DNA from: Rhizophagus irregularis
Taxonomy: Eukaryota > Glomeromycota > Glomeromycetes > Glomerales > Glomeraceae
NCBI RefSeq assembly: GCF_026210795.1
Contig: NC_089447.1
Span: forward strand, 250,501-314,500
Direction of reading: 5' to 3'
DNA: 64,000 nucleotides
How positions within the stretch are numbered: position 1 is the stretch's first letter; every line of letters starts with the position of its first letter. The translations under genes were made by a program, and so were the position numbers. Of this stretch, positions 1 to 10,618 are shown one piece after another. The notes beneath the pieces were generated by a model, which made no database searches, had not been told where the DNA came from, and saw only the letters and a list, made by a program, of their open reading frames with translations.

Positions 1-215
1 ATCAGGTGCTATGTTCTTATACGACGTATATGTCACATAATATAGGTCGTATAAGATAGTATGTCGTACACGTATAAGAACGATACATTTGCGTCTGGTG
101 TACTACGATATCGTTATATCGGGTAACACGCTGGAGTGCTACGATCATACCATATTAGTGGAAGATCGTAGTACTGGAGTACTACGATCAATACCATATT
201 AGTGTGGAGGAGTAT
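1..215. repeat. Inverted plus tandem repeat at window edge
   Basis: GTTCTTATACG at 13-23 is answered by CGTATAAGAAC at 71-81, giving a foldback of about 70 bp. It is followed by two copies of a unit of about 45 bp (CTGGAGT.CTACGATCA, then ACCATATTAGTG) between about 130 and 210. The G+C is higher than the surroundings. It is probably the end of an element that continues beyond the window; the family is not recognised. Confidence 0.5.
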
Positions 216-1057
216 AGGATAAAATACAATAATTAAGATCACACTTTTGCTGCTTCATAAAAGAATAGAAGAAGCAAGCATCAGTTTTTGGTTTTGATTA
301 TATAAATAAACAATTTTTTACAAATATAGTATTTACAAAATAAAAAAAAATCAAATAGTTTATGTGGTTTTTTTATGAATTTGTATATTATTATGATTAT
401 TGTTTCATTAGACTCTGTTGTCCTATACGGAAAAAAGAATGACTGTGGGTTTATTTATATTTAAATTTTGTAATATATTTCATTCATCATTGGGAAAAGC
501 TTTAGTAAAACCAAAAGAATTATATGAGAATTCTTATGTTCAGCTAAGTCGTTAAAACTTTTATTTATAATATTATTGTAATCGTTAACGTTAACAATAT
601 TACATTTGTGATTATTAAACAAGAATTTAATGCCAACAAATTAGAAAAAAAATTTTTTCAAATACCGTGGAAAGGAAAATGGCTAGTATTAGGATTAGAT
701 CATCAGAGATATGCTGAAAGTGGATAGGCACAATATTTCATAATTGTTTCATAAGAGTGCATATGGCTTCATAGGTTGCGCACAAAACTCGACCGCTTAA
801 CGTGATTGTACTGTAGATCGTCCAGGTACGAATAACAAAAGTGGGGTACGAATAACAGCCACCCAGATTTTGACTAAAATAGTCAATTTATTTAATCTAG
901 AAAACTTCTAATTTTGCATAATGAATCATAAATTTAAAAGACACTATATTATAATGGAATTTAAAGATCTTTTTTTACAAGAATATCTATTTTCTGATTA
1001 TTTTGATAATAAGATCGTCTCAAACATTTCATTTCTATAAAAAAGATCATTATTTAA
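216..1057. other. Intergenic, no gene seen
   Basis: AT-rich sequence. A plus-strand open stretch of about 40 codons around 595-710 ends in TGA and is too short to call. No splice-consistent exons were recognised. Confidence 0.4.
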
Positions 1058-1680
1058 CTAGTTTTTATATTTTAATACAATTTCGTGGTTCGTGAATGGC
1101 CGCAATGAATACGTTCCCGAGAAAGAGAATAATAATATAATAGCAACGCAAGATAATCTAACAACAACAGACATTAAACAAAATTTCGATGACAATGGTA
1201 ATACCACGCAGTGATAACTAAGATGTAAACATTGTGTTTCATCCACTTGAATTTCAACAAACGTACAAAATTTTAAATCTAGAAATTAGATATAAACTTT
1301 TCTCGATTCGTTTTATATTATGGCATGCAAATTCGTTAGTTTTTTAAATTATAAATGTTTTACGTCTAAAATAGTAATTAATTATGGTAAATTAAGAGAA
1401 AAAAAAAGAAAAAGAATAGAAAACGCATATGAAAAATATATTAAAATTAACTATTATACATAGCTATTTATTTTTTAGCAATGAACAAGTTAAATTACAA
1501 ATAATCTTTAAATTCAACCAAAATATGTATCTTAAGGATTTTTTTAAGAAAATCGATACATAAAATATAAGAAATAAAGATAATAACAAATTCATATTCG
1601 TTTCATAAAGAATCTTAAAATTATTACATTTTTTTTTTTTGAATTTAAAAAAAATTGTACAGTACATATAATTATAAACT
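1058..1680 (+). repeat. Repeated block copy 1 with decayed coding tail
   Basis: This block recurs, diverged, at about 9600-9830 plus 11400-11720 and at 39290-39920. Shared landmarks are a GTGAATG.CCGCAATGA segment, a run encoding EYVPEKENNN on the plus strand, and TTTTTTAGCAATGAACAAG. In this copy the plus frame is open from about 1075 to a TGA at 1212-1214. The other copies keep parts of the same peptide but have shifts and stops. I read it as the tail of a dispersed, now dead coding sequence of unknown identity. It lies just 3' of the minus-strand gene at 1680-2177. Confidence 0.45.
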
Positions 1681-2177
1681 TATTTTGGTGCAAGGAATTG
1701 TTTCAAATAATATTCAAGATTTTCTTTGAGTTCCCTAGAAAATTCAACATATATTTCTTGTTGTTGTTCATTATGATTAAATTCAACTCCATGAATATTT
1801 TTATTTAAATATTCAACGATTGACAAATGTGGAATTAATACACAAGTGACTTTATAACATTTTTTTTCTTCAACTTTGAGAAAATAAAATTCATGCAAAT
1901 TATTTGGTTGAACATGATTTTGAGCTAAATAACTATTATTGTTATTGTCTAAGAGTTCAGATATAAGTTCAAAAGATATTGATGTTTCCCTATAACTAAT
2001 ATCGTAAATCTGATAATCATTGGGTGGTTTGTAAAAGAAATTTGAGATAACATCTTGTGAGTTGATGTCTTCTGTGGTCAATATTTGGTGATCTTGGACG
2101 AGTTGTCTTGGAGTCGTACTAATGTCATCTTGAGATATACTTGATACCACATGAGATAAATTATCATTGGTAACCAT
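1680..2177 (-). CDS. Hypothetical protein, 165 aa, repeated family
   Basis: Not recognised. The protein is soluble-looking and acidic, with an N-terminal part rich in Ser/Thr/Asn/Gln (residues 1-45), then a part with a mix of aromatic and acidic residues (NFFYKPPNDYQIYDISYRE), and a hydrophilic C-terminus ending in LEYYLKQFLAPK. It has no signal peptide, membrane segment or cysteine pattern. The frame is intact from an ATG at 2175-2177. A second copy at 9840-10618 shares most of the length but is frameshifted and split by a MITE. The last 12 codons also survive at 39880-39920. The multi-copy, decaying history suggests a lineage-specific expanded family. Function unknown; whether this copy is expressed cannot be judged here. 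Confidence 0.55.
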   Translation of the reverse strand: MVTNDNLSHVVSSISQDDISTTPRQLVQDHQILTTEDINSQDVISNFFYKPPNDYQIYDISYRETSISFELISELLDNNNNSYLAQNHVQPNNLHEFYFLKVEEKKCYKVTCVLIPHLSIVEYLNKNIHGVEFNHNEQQQEIYVEFSRELKENLEYYLKQFLAPK

Positions 2178-3227
2178 TTTTGGAGAATAATATATAGACT
2201 AAGCTGTTTAAGTATGAATTTTTCAATAATAAATTGATATTTTGAAGAATATAGATAGTATTTTTTTTTTTGAAATAATCAAATAAATAAATAAATAAAT
2301 AAATATTCAATTTTTTAATTTATTTTGGAGGGCAATGAAATAAGCTATTTATATTAAAATCCCAAAAAATCGGAATGCGCTTGCGCCTGACTTATTAGGA
2401 TCTTCGTATTATGTTCATAATATTTTCCGTCACCCAAATGTTCTCCACTAATAGTAATAATAGTAATAATAATAATACTGGGAGCGAGAGTAAGAGGGAT
2501 GTATATGTATTTTTACCCTGAAAAGGGAATATTGCAAATACATGCATAAATGTGTGACAATAAATGTCATATTATGTGTAGGTTAAACAAGGGATTTTAT
2601 ACCACATAATAGTAATCAAATAATACTATTAATGATGATCATATTTACACTGTAATACAAGTTACGCAATAAGTTTCTATGATCATTTTTTTCATACGTA
2701 CCGAATTTTTTTAAACTTCATATTAACTTACATTTTTTAAAAATATATGTAACTATTAACTAATAAAAACTCAAATCTTATAATGAATTTAGAAACTAAA
2801 TTTTTATTGCTTTTTATAAATTTCTTGCATTAAATAAGGTACCAATTTGAATAAAAAGTACATTAAGCGGCTTTAAAGTACATGGCGAAGGACTGAAGAG
2901 TAAAGCAAGTCAAGATAAAAAATAAATTGTTTTGTTGAATTTCCCTTGAAGTTCAAATAACCCAATTTTTCCCAGGATGATTAGCCAACCAATAGATAAA
3001 ATATCATGATATAACTTAAAATTTGTAAGCAGAAATAAAGGAGCAGGTGATAAAGAGTAAGATAAAGGAGGAAAAGATGAAGTAGTTTGGTACAATCATA
3101 AAAAATAATGAAATAAATTGTTAAATACATAAATTCTTCCAAAAACATAAAAAGCATAATTAAATAATGATAAATAAGAAGTGTGCAATAATGCACACAC
3201 TTTTCTAATAATATATATACGCACTAT
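2178..3227. other. Intergenic with short simple repeats
   Basis: Contains an AAAT microsatellite at about 2280-2305 and a TAA/TAG-type run at about 2450-2478. Open frames on the minus strand at 2910-3196 have low-complexity hydrophobic content typical of chance ORFs in AT-rich DNA. No gene seen. Confidence 0.45.
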
Positions 3228-3632
3228 TTAAATTATAATTTCATCCGCTCCTTGTGAAAGTCGTAAATAAAGCTTTACTAATAAGCTTTCTTCTAGACTT
3301 AATTTTTGTTGTGGAGACAATGGTATCTCATTATTTCGCATATTTACATCAAACTTCTCATTATTTAATAAATCTTCAACTGTTGAATGAGATAATAATT
3401 TACAGCTTACATAATAATTTACTGTATTGAATGAATAAATGAATTCATGATCATATTTAAGATGATAGTCAGAATCATCGTCATTTGAGAAGCCAGAATT
3501 TTCTTGAATAAGTTTGTAGGTTATTAAAAAAAATTTTTTATCGGTCGGTATACTATGAAAAAATCTCCCTTTAATAAGTAACCGACGTTGAATAACTGTT
3601 GCGACTGGATTAATAGCTGATGAAGTAGACAT
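3228..3632 (-). CDS. Hypothetical protein, 134 aa (paralogue of 59470-59871)
   Basis: Not recognised. Aligned by hand with the 133-aa protein at 59470-59871 it is identical at about 94 of 133 positions. The C-terminal 38 residues (from NNEIPLSPQQKLSLEES to GADEIII) are almost invariant. The N-terminal 25 residues vary. Conserved features are KGRFFH, FLITYK.IQENS, YDHEFI and a CKLL.HS..EDLL segment. It has no membrane segment or known catalytic motif. A TATA-like site lies about 100 bp upstream. A third copy at 62930-63560 is dead. Conservation of two full frames with third-position drift implies selection on the protein. It could be a small adaptor or scaffold, but nothing shows that. Confidence 0.7.
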   Translation of the reverse strand: MSTSSAINPVATVIQRRLLIKGRFFHSIPTDKKFFLITYKLIQENSGFSNDDDSDYHLKYDHEFIYSFNTVNYYVSCKLLSHSTVEDLLNNEKFDVNMRNNEIPLSPQQKLSLEESLLVKLYLRLSQGADEIII

Positions 3633-3730
3633 GTGGCCCTTTGATATATCAAAACGGATAATGTTTTAATATTTTAATATTTTAAATAAAAAAAATTGGA
3701 ATGTAAATACGATAGAATCATCGAATTATG

Positions 3731-3740
3731 GTTTATATAC
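3731..3740 (-). promoter_or_regulatory. TATA-like box of 134-aa gene
   Basis: Read on the minus strand this is GTATATAAAC, about 100 bp before the ATG at 3632. The paralogue at 59470 has GTTATATAAACC about 60-70 bp before its ATG, and the dead copy has GTTATATAAACCC before 62930. The same motif in the same place in three copies supports a shared core promoter. Confidence 0.5.
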
Positions 3741-4019
3741 CTTTATAATTTATCAAGATATCATATCGAGAAAATCTAAGAACCGTTAGTTCGATAAATT
3801 TAGTTAGCGTGATATACATTTCCCTCTAATAAAATGTTACTATCGTGAGAGAAAACACATTTACGGGATTTTACGGGTATTTATACTAGATTTAGATTGT
3901 TTGTGAGAAAAGCCCAAACAAAAAATTTTTAATCATTATTAATTGGGTAATATGAAGAACAATTCGAGCTTAGTTTTGGTAAATAATATCATTAGGCAAT
4001 TCATCATGCAGTGATAGTG
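3741..4019. other. Upstream region, nothing recognised
   Basis: AT-rich flank of the 134-aa gene. No coding sequence recognised. Confidence 0.35.
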
Positions 4020-4245
4020 TGATACAAAAATGTGTTACAAAAAGTATTACAAGAAAAATAAAATATACTGTAATACGAATTTATAGTGACGTAGCACTGT
4101 AAACAAAGTTCCATATTATAAATAGAATTTAGTTGGTTATTGTGCAACAATCACTATACATAAATGTGTTACAAAAAAGTATTACAAGAAAAAAACATAA
4201 AAGATGACGTAGTACTGTAAACAAAGTTCCGCATATAAATAGACT
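4020..4245. repeat. Tandem duplication, unit about 130 bp
   Basis: Two copies of a unit with ATGTGTTACAAAAA, GTATTACAAGAAAAA, GACGTAG.ACTGTAAACA and AAGTTCC in the same order (about 4020-4125 and 4152-4240). The second copy is slightly shortened. No coding content. Confidence 0.6.
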
Positions 4246-4454
4246 TATTCCGCCGCAGGAAATTTTGCATAATTTTTTACTAAATAATTACAATGTAGGT
4301 AATAATGAAGAAAAGAGGAGAAAACATAATTGAAGTTTAAGAAATATGGCGTAAACGAAAATATTGCAGATGGTTAACTTTAAGTAAGAAATAATTTATA
4401 AAATGTGAATTTTTTTTGAAAAAATTATTAATCATTGAATTTTACCTTATAATT

Positions 4455-5790
4455 TATTAACCAGCATTAGATGGTTGAATATTTAAACGGAATGAATCAC
4501 TCACTGTAAAAACACCTGAAAGAAAAGAATATTTAGTTGCTTTAATCAGAATCACATACAGGAAAGTTCCTTGCTTTAAAATTTCTGCAATTATAGAAAA
4601 AACCAGAGTGGATAAATTCACTGCTGTAGTAACTGATAATGCCTTTAACTGCCATATTGTCAGAAAAAAAAATAGAAGAAAAGTACAGTCATATTTGGGA
4701 TATAAGACGTATAGATTATGCTATTAATTTAATGAAAGATGAACTATCCCAAGGTTTAAAAATATGAAAATTAATATTGAAGGATTACAAACATGGCATA
4801 AAACTAGTTGGACTATACAACAACAGATTCAATTCTACATCATCCTGTGTTTGACTGGGGTTTTTTAATAAATATGATTATATTATTTCAGTATATAATC
4901 ACTAACAATTAAACTAACTTGATTATCAGCAGATATTATCAGAACATAATTTTATTATTTGATGTAGGACGAGGATAAATTGCTGTCAAATTCATTCAAT
5001 TTGAGCTCCTATTCTTGAAGCAAAATTAGCTACTCTAGCTGATTGTTTTGTTCAAATGATTAAATTGGCAGTTATTACGTTTCAACTTCCTTCTTCAAAT
5101 CTTGACAAGTCTGAAGTAATTCAAGTTTTTAATTATCATTATCTTGAATTACAACATTCTACTTATCTTTTTATGTTAGTTTGATTATCATTTTTTTTTT
5201 GATTTGTAACACACATTTCTTTATTAAGTTTAATTATCATTTTAAAATATTTATTAAAATTATTGTTTTGAGGTTTAGGTGTTAATAATGATGGATTCAG
5301 AAATGCTGCAATTTCTGCTACAACTCTTTGGAAGATTCTAGGTTATCCTGAAGAATAACGCAAAAAAACTTGTGATTTACCTTATGAAATGTTAATAGAT
5401 ACACTTTAAGTATGAGAATTATTTGGTATGACTTCTTTAGAAGCAGGTTGTAAACAAAATTTTCCCTTACTTAAAATGGATGATTGGAGATAAACATACA
5501 AGTCTTGATTTTAATAAACTCTAAGGTATTGTCAAAATTCATTCTGATTTATTCAACAAATATTAAGAATGAATTATTATATTAAATTAAAAGAAATTAC
5601 AAGCATTTCTACTGTTAGTGAAATTATTTATTTAAATGAGGAAGAGAAATAGAAATGCAAACATGTATTAATTCGGTATTAGAAGATATCATTGATCTTA
5701 CAAAACCATTTGATAATACAGAATAAAAGAAAATATGGATTTTAAATTTTTAATCCTATTGCTTTAGTTAATCAATTTTTAGAAACTATA
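4455..5790 (+). pseudogene. Decayed hAT-type (DUF659-like) transposase
   Basis: The plus strand carries a transposase broken by many stops and shifts. Recognisable pieces in order are TPERKEYL near 4510, a VTDNAFNC stretch near 4630 (the VTDN..N motif of hAT/DUF659 transposases), a cognate of EKYSHIWDIR with YAINLMKDE near 4690, ILEAKLATLADCFVQMIKLA near 5010-5070, EVIQVFNYHYLELQHSTY near 5110-5165, FRNAAISATTLWKILGYPEE near 5290-5355, and a tail with NPIALVNQFLETI near 5750-5790. The order and spacing match glomeromycete hAT-type transposases. A spacer around 4850-4960 probably is a later insertion or intron. No terminal inverted repeats could be assigned. Non-functional. Confidence 0.7.
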
Positions 5791-5816
5791 ATTTAAGTAA
5801 TAAATCATAATATAAA

Positions 5817-5932
5817 GAGTTGAGCCGAATTCCTGATTGCCGATCATCCAAACCTGGTTTAATCACAGAAAATTCCACAACGTGAGCCGGGTCTGGATCA
5901 CGTTGCGGCTAATTATTTTCGGCTAACTACAC
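5817..5932. repeat. Small foldback sequence
   Basis: AGTTGAGCCGAA at the left is matched by TTCGGCTAACT at the right. Between them, CACAACGTGAGCCGGG pairs with GATCACGTTGCGGC. The local G+C is well above the flanks. Possible MITE remnant; no clear target duplication. Confidence 0.4.
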
Positions 5933-7367
5933 CATTATCACTCAATAAGTTTGCGGATTACTGTACATATTTGATGTTTATAAGTACAGTGTATCACAGC
6001 ACCAGCCACAGGTGTGATTTGACAAATAAAAGAAATTGGCTTATTATTGTTTTGAAACTGTTTGTGAAAATTCTTGGTTATTTCCTGTTGCATTACAACA
6101 GGATTGATGTGTTTAACTTAATATAACAATTAAAATTTTGATTAATATTTAGGTAATAATAAAAAAAATTTAAACTTACTAAAAATAAAATATTTTTAAA
6201 AAAGTTGAAACTTTTAGTTTAAAATAAAAAACCAATTAAAGATTTTGTTTCAGTTTTTTAAAAAAAAAAAAATAAAATTTAAAATTTCAGAAAAAATTTC
6301 GGTCTGTAAGAACCGGTTTAAAAGAACTGAAATAATACAGCGTATAGCATCGTATAATGGGCTTTTTTTTATTATTTTTTTTTTGTATTCTTAACTGTCC
6401 GTAGAGGAACAAATTATAAACACATACGTGTCATAAAAAAATATCAGAATTGGATAAGCCACAAATCTCATGATTTGAGCACATGACAATCATGACATAG
6501 CCAACCAAATTATTTCAATTATGGAATAAATTTGGCGCAGTCACGCATTTCATTATTTTCATATGGTATAATTTATGAGAAAATTTATTTTATTTTAAAG
6601 ACAGTATAATTACTCAAAATATGGTCAGGTTTAGTTAATGAAAATAACTTACAAATTACAAATTTATTATTGAGAAAATTGAAGCATTATAATTAGATTG
6701 TAATTTATTTATTGAATATATATCAAGAATGCCAATATAATGAAATTGTTATTTTTTTAATTTGTCAATCCACTTATAATAAACATAGAAAATAAATTTA
6801 TATACATATACTTTGCAAGTTTGGTATAATTTATAATTTAAAATACCCTGCTAAAAGTGGTATCATCGATTATTAACATATTAATTGCTTGTCTTTTTCA
6901 TAATTCAACTATCTTTATACAAATTTTGACTAAATACTATATAATAATAGGTATTTTAAAGTTAAATCTAGATATTTAGTGCGGAAAAGTCTGTTATCAC
7001 ATATACTGTATGGCCGTGTATGGCTGTGTATTGGATAAGATGGCAATCTCATAAATTACATGTCAAGATTAGCAACGTAAATATTAAGCCTACTTTTAAG
7101 CCTTAATTAACATGTTTATTTTGTGGCTGTAATGGTGGCTTTAATGGTAATTGGAGTTGTCTTGCTTTAAACTTGAAATTTCATCCAGATGTTACTTAAA
7201 AATAGATAAGCTTCATGTGTTAAAAATCAAATATAAATAGGTTAAGAATTTATGATAAATCAAATTATTTTACTTTTTTACTTTTCCTTTCCCCTTTTTG
7301 TTCTCTAATCAAGCCAATATCATACTATATACCATATACCAGTCAAAGATATCAAAGAATCCTCTAC
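5933..7367. other. Intergenic, no gene seen
   Basis: AT-rich, with long A and T runs at about 6240-6390. No open frame with protein-like composition was found. Confidence 0.4.
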
Positions 7368-7543
7368 CCCTATAAAAAATTTTATCCACTATTTCTGTAA
7401 ATACACTGTAAAAATGAGCCTTTCACGGATCCATTCACGGAAAATGTATAAATTCCGTAATATAAGGTTATTAATTCTGGAAATATGAGCCTTTTACGGA
7501 AAAAAGATGGAATATAAAAAACGGTTTGACTTTTTTTACAGGG
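7368..7543 (+). mobile_element. CCCT-type MITE, copy 1
   Basis: A 176-bp element starting CCCTATAAAAAATTTTATCC and ending TTTTTTTACAGGG, so the termini are inverted repeats of about 12 bp. It holds two direct sub-repeats around GAGCCTTT.ACGGA. Further copies are at 38592-38777, 59029-59172 (reverse orientation) and 63193-63378. Flanks TAC/TAT are compatible with a 3-bp target duplication; copy 4 has an exact TTG pair. No coding capacity. Confidence 0.75.
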
Positions 7544-7671
7544 TATCAGTCAAAATACCAAACAATCTAAAATAATATCAAAGCATCCTATTATGAGTCT
7601 TAAGATATTACCATTTTCATAAAATAATAATATTATTATTAATATGATTATCCTTAACCAGATACCAAAGA

Positions 7672-7932
7672 TTAGTATGCTTTAACAGAAGTAAAAACAT
7701 CAATGAGTTCATCAGCAAGTGCAACAGCGTCTAAAGTGAAACAAGTACCAGCTACATACAGAAGTGATAGTATCAATAGAATCATGGCACAAACTTCAGA
7801 AATGGAAACATTTGCAGAATCAGGTGTGGCAGTGTCATGAGAGGCTGTATGGTAACAGAATAGTAGAAAAGAATTACACATAATTCCATAGATACTTTTG
7901 CAATAATAACTACTAGTCACAACCAGTATCAC
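7672..7932 (-). CDS. Doubtful ORF, 86 aa; opposite strand also open
   Basis: The minus frame has a hydrophobic stretch (VCAMILLILSLLYVAGTCF, about residues 48-66) and a protein-like tail (LDAVALADELIDVF). The plus strand of the same segment is also open from about 7674 to a TGA at 7838-7840 and reads MSSSASATASKVKQV followed by ordinary mixed residues. The G+C is above the surroundings, which suggests a real coding exon on one of the strands. I cannot decide which. The plus frame has the more typical soluble composition. No family recognised. Confidence 0.25.
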   Translation of the reverse strand: MILVVTSSYYCKSIYGIMCNSFLLFCYHTASHDTATPDSANVSISEVCAMILLILSLLYVAGTCFTLDAVALADELIDVFTSVKAY

Positions 7933-8368
7933 AATTACTTATAGTTACAAACTGGAGAGTTTCACTATCTTGCCATTTTGAAATGAGCTGAAGAATTTTA
8001 TAATAGAAATAGTTTGAAACATGCTTTATACTTAAAATTTCATATAACATTATTGTTATTAGTTATTACAAAATAGAATTATTTGTTCAGAATATTTTTA
8101 TATTTATAATTAAGTTATTGATTATCAATTTTAAGAAAACTGCATATATAAGATTTATATGATTAGGGAAATGATCTTTTAAAATAAATCAATGATTATA
8201 TCAAACAAATTCCCTTTATTCATAATTTCCAAATATTGTATTGGAAAGATAGATATACAATATTTACTATCTTACTGTTCATCAGGAAATTGAGTGGACT
8301 CTTAGAATTAGCACAGGATAACCAATGATAACCCAGACAAATTCAAATAACAGCATCAGCAGCGAGAC
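7933..8368. other. Intergenic, no gene seen
   Basis: AT-rich sequence up to the target duplication of the next element. Confidence 0.35.
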
Positions 8369-8376
8369 CAACTGAC

Positions 8377-9306
8377 TAGTGCTTCGATCCGTTTCTAGTC
8401 CATCCGGATGAATCCGGATGAATCCGGATTTTTTTTTCATCCGGATATCCGGTTTTGATCCGGATTTTGATCCGGATGAAAAATATCCGGATTCATCCGG
8501 AATCTGGATAGAAAAAAAAAAAATTTTTCTAATATTTTTTATAGATTTTGTAATAAATAAATAGTCTATTAGTTTTGCAACTGATAAATAATTTTGTAAT
8601 ATATAAATTTTGTCATGAACAACGATAAATTGATGATTAGTAAAAAATTATTTATTTATTATTAATTTATTTAATATAATTAAAGTGAAAATTATTTTTA
8701 CATTTTTATTAATCTTATTAAGTAAAATCATAATTTAAGACGCGATATTGTTTTTTAAGCCTGATTTTTATCAAAATTTGAATAAAATTTGTAACTCAGG
8801 CCAAATTAATAGTGCCGGTAAAATAAGCTAATTCAAATTCAATAATCAAATCGGAAAAAAGGCTACAAAATTTAAAAAAACCTACCTAATTGTATTAATA
8901 AGTACCATTATCTCAGGACCCCGAAATATATATGTAGAGGTCAGGTCCAGAAGTGGTCCAAAATACGCATTCTTTCAGGGCCGGAATTACGATAATTTCA
9001 GCCATTATCTAAATTAGGAAATATTATTTTGGCTGGGATTATCCATAAAAGGAATGATCTACATGATTTTTTTGACTCATTATACGCAAACTCTGACCTG
9101 ACCCTTTTATGTATATTTCGGGGTCCTATTATCTTTAATATGGATCGTCATATGCAATCTAAAAAATTTTATATATGAAATCTGATCTGGATTCCGGATT
9201 TCACCCAGATTTCTGACCCGGATTTCAATCCGGATCAAACCGGATATAATCCGGATTTTTTTTTTGTGTAATCCGGATGACGGATTTCATCCGGATCGAA
9301 GCACTA
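8377..9306. mobile_element. Non-autonomous hAT-type element, 930 bp
   Basis: Perfect 15-bp terminal inverted repeats, TAGTGCTTCGATCCG at 8377 and its complement ending at 9306, are flanked by an exact 8-bp direct repeat CAACTGAC (8369-8376 and 9307-9314). TAG/CAG-type ends with 8-bp duplications are hallmarks of hAT transposons. The subterminal 100-130 bp on both sides are packed with ATCCGGAT motifs in both orientations, likely transposase-binding repeats. The interior has no transposase frame and contains another foldback at 8915-9127. Confidence 0.85.
8915..9127. mobile_element. Foldback MITE nested in the hAT-type element
   Basis: AGGACCCCGAAATATA at 8915-8930 is inverted at the right end (ATATTTCGGGGTCCT, ending 9127). 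Further in, GGTCAGGTC pairs with GACCTGACC. The flanks ATTATCTC and ATTATCTT (8907-8914, 9128-9135) look like an 8-bp target duplication with one change. It inserted after the outer element. Confidence 0.7.
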
Positions 9307-9314
9307 CAACTGAC

Positions 9315-9833
9315 CAGATAACCAGCATTCTGCAGTCCTACCATTTTACTGAGGAGGCCATATAATTTTAACTTCTGAGATTTTGGAGTCACAAATATGG
9401 AATACTTTTTTATAATTAAAATAGTATAGATATCACGAATTTAAGTTTGTGTAATAGCTAATAAAGATGCGCACACTTGAGTTAGATAAATACATAATAC
9501 AAAATTACACGCCTAAATTTAGATTTTGCAATTTATTTTTTACATATCACTTCGTTAAATTATTTTTTTAAATGAAAAAAAAAGTGGTCGGCAAAGTGAT
9601 AATACGAAAGCCTGCTATGTTTATAATAAACATATTTAAGTTAACCGATTATGGTCGTTTATTTTTTTTAGCAATGAACAAGATAAAGCGAGAAGTTTTT
9701 AAATAAATAAATTCATAATCACAACTACTTTAAAAATTGCTTATTATTGAATAAAATAAAACATAATTTTAAAATAATTCAACTTTGGATCATAAAAATC
9801 TTTTACATATTTTTTTTTTTAATGTAAAATGGC
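9315..9833. other. Intergenic, part of repeated block copy 2
   Basis: Contains the TTTTTTTAGCAATGAACAAG landmark (about 9665) shared with copies near 1480 and 39670. No gene seen. Confidence 0.4.
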
Positions 9834-9839
9834 AACTTA

Positions 9840-10618
9840 TTTTGATACAAGAAATTGTTTCAAATAATATTCAAGATTTTCTCTGAGTTTCCTAGAAAAT
9901 TCAACGTATATTTCTTGTTGTACATTATAATTATCGCTGTTTTCAAATTAGTGCGACCCCTGCATGTCACCCCCTAAGGAAATCGGTTTTCGCAAATGTG
10001 GAAAACCCAGAATTTTTCTGAATAACTTTGTAGAAAAGGTCCGATTGCTAGTGATTTCTGGAGGAAATCTCAGGAAATTTTTAATTATTCAAATAGTTTG
10101 CTTATAAGTGTTTCCTCTGGAAATCGCTAATAATTGACCCTTTCCTACGTAGTTATTCAGGAAAATTCCGGGTTTTCGCAAATTTTTGGAAATCGATTTC
10201 CTTAGAGGTGACACGCGGGGGTCGCACTAATTTGAAAACGGCGATAAATTCAACTTCATGAATATTTTAATTCGATGACTGATGAATGTGAAATTAACAC
10301 ACAAGTAACTTTATAAGATTTTTTTCTTCAACTTTGAGAAAATAAAATTCATGTGAATTATTTGGTTGAGCATGATTTTGATTATTGTCTAAAATCAAGT
10401 TTAAAAGATATTGATATTTCCCGATAACTAATATCGTAAATTGTGGTTTGTAAAAGAAATTTGAGATAACATTTTGTGAGTTGATATTTTCTTGTGAGTT
10501 GCTGGACAATATTACTAAATGAACTTGGACGGGTTGTCTTGGATTTGATATTAACGTTATTATCTTGAGACGCAGTAGTCACGTGAAATAAGTTCTCACC
10601 GGTTTGTTCGTTAGTCAT
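9840..10618 (-). pseudogene. Broken copy of the 165-aa gene, split by a MITE
   Basis: The minus strand matches the gene at 1680-2177 over most of its length but is shifted at least once between the frames starting at 10618 (MTNEQTGENLF) and 10509 (NINSQNVISNFFYKP). It is also interrupted by the 311-bp element at 9934-10244. The part encoding the C-terminus (LEYYLKQFL-like) is beyond the insertion at 9840-9930. The upstream flank resembles that of the first copy. Non-functional. Confidence 0.7.
9934..10244. mobile_element. TA-flanked foldback MITE, 311 bp
   Basis: Left end TCGCTGTTTTCAAATTAGTG and right end are inverted copies over about 50 bp with few changes. Pairing continues toward the centre (GATTTCTGGAGGAAA with TTTCCTCTGGAAATC), so almost the whole element folds back. 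It is flanked by TA (9932-9933, 10245-10246). Comparison with the uninterrupted gene at about 1765-1785 gives the empty site directly, ATTAAATTC. This is the pattern of Tc1/mariner-derived MITEs. Confidence 0.85.

Noticed and set aside
2910-3196. Two overlapping minus ORFs of 61 and 71 aa
   Set aside because: Low-complexity hydrophobic frames of the kind expected by chance in AT-rich DNA; no conserved copy in the window.
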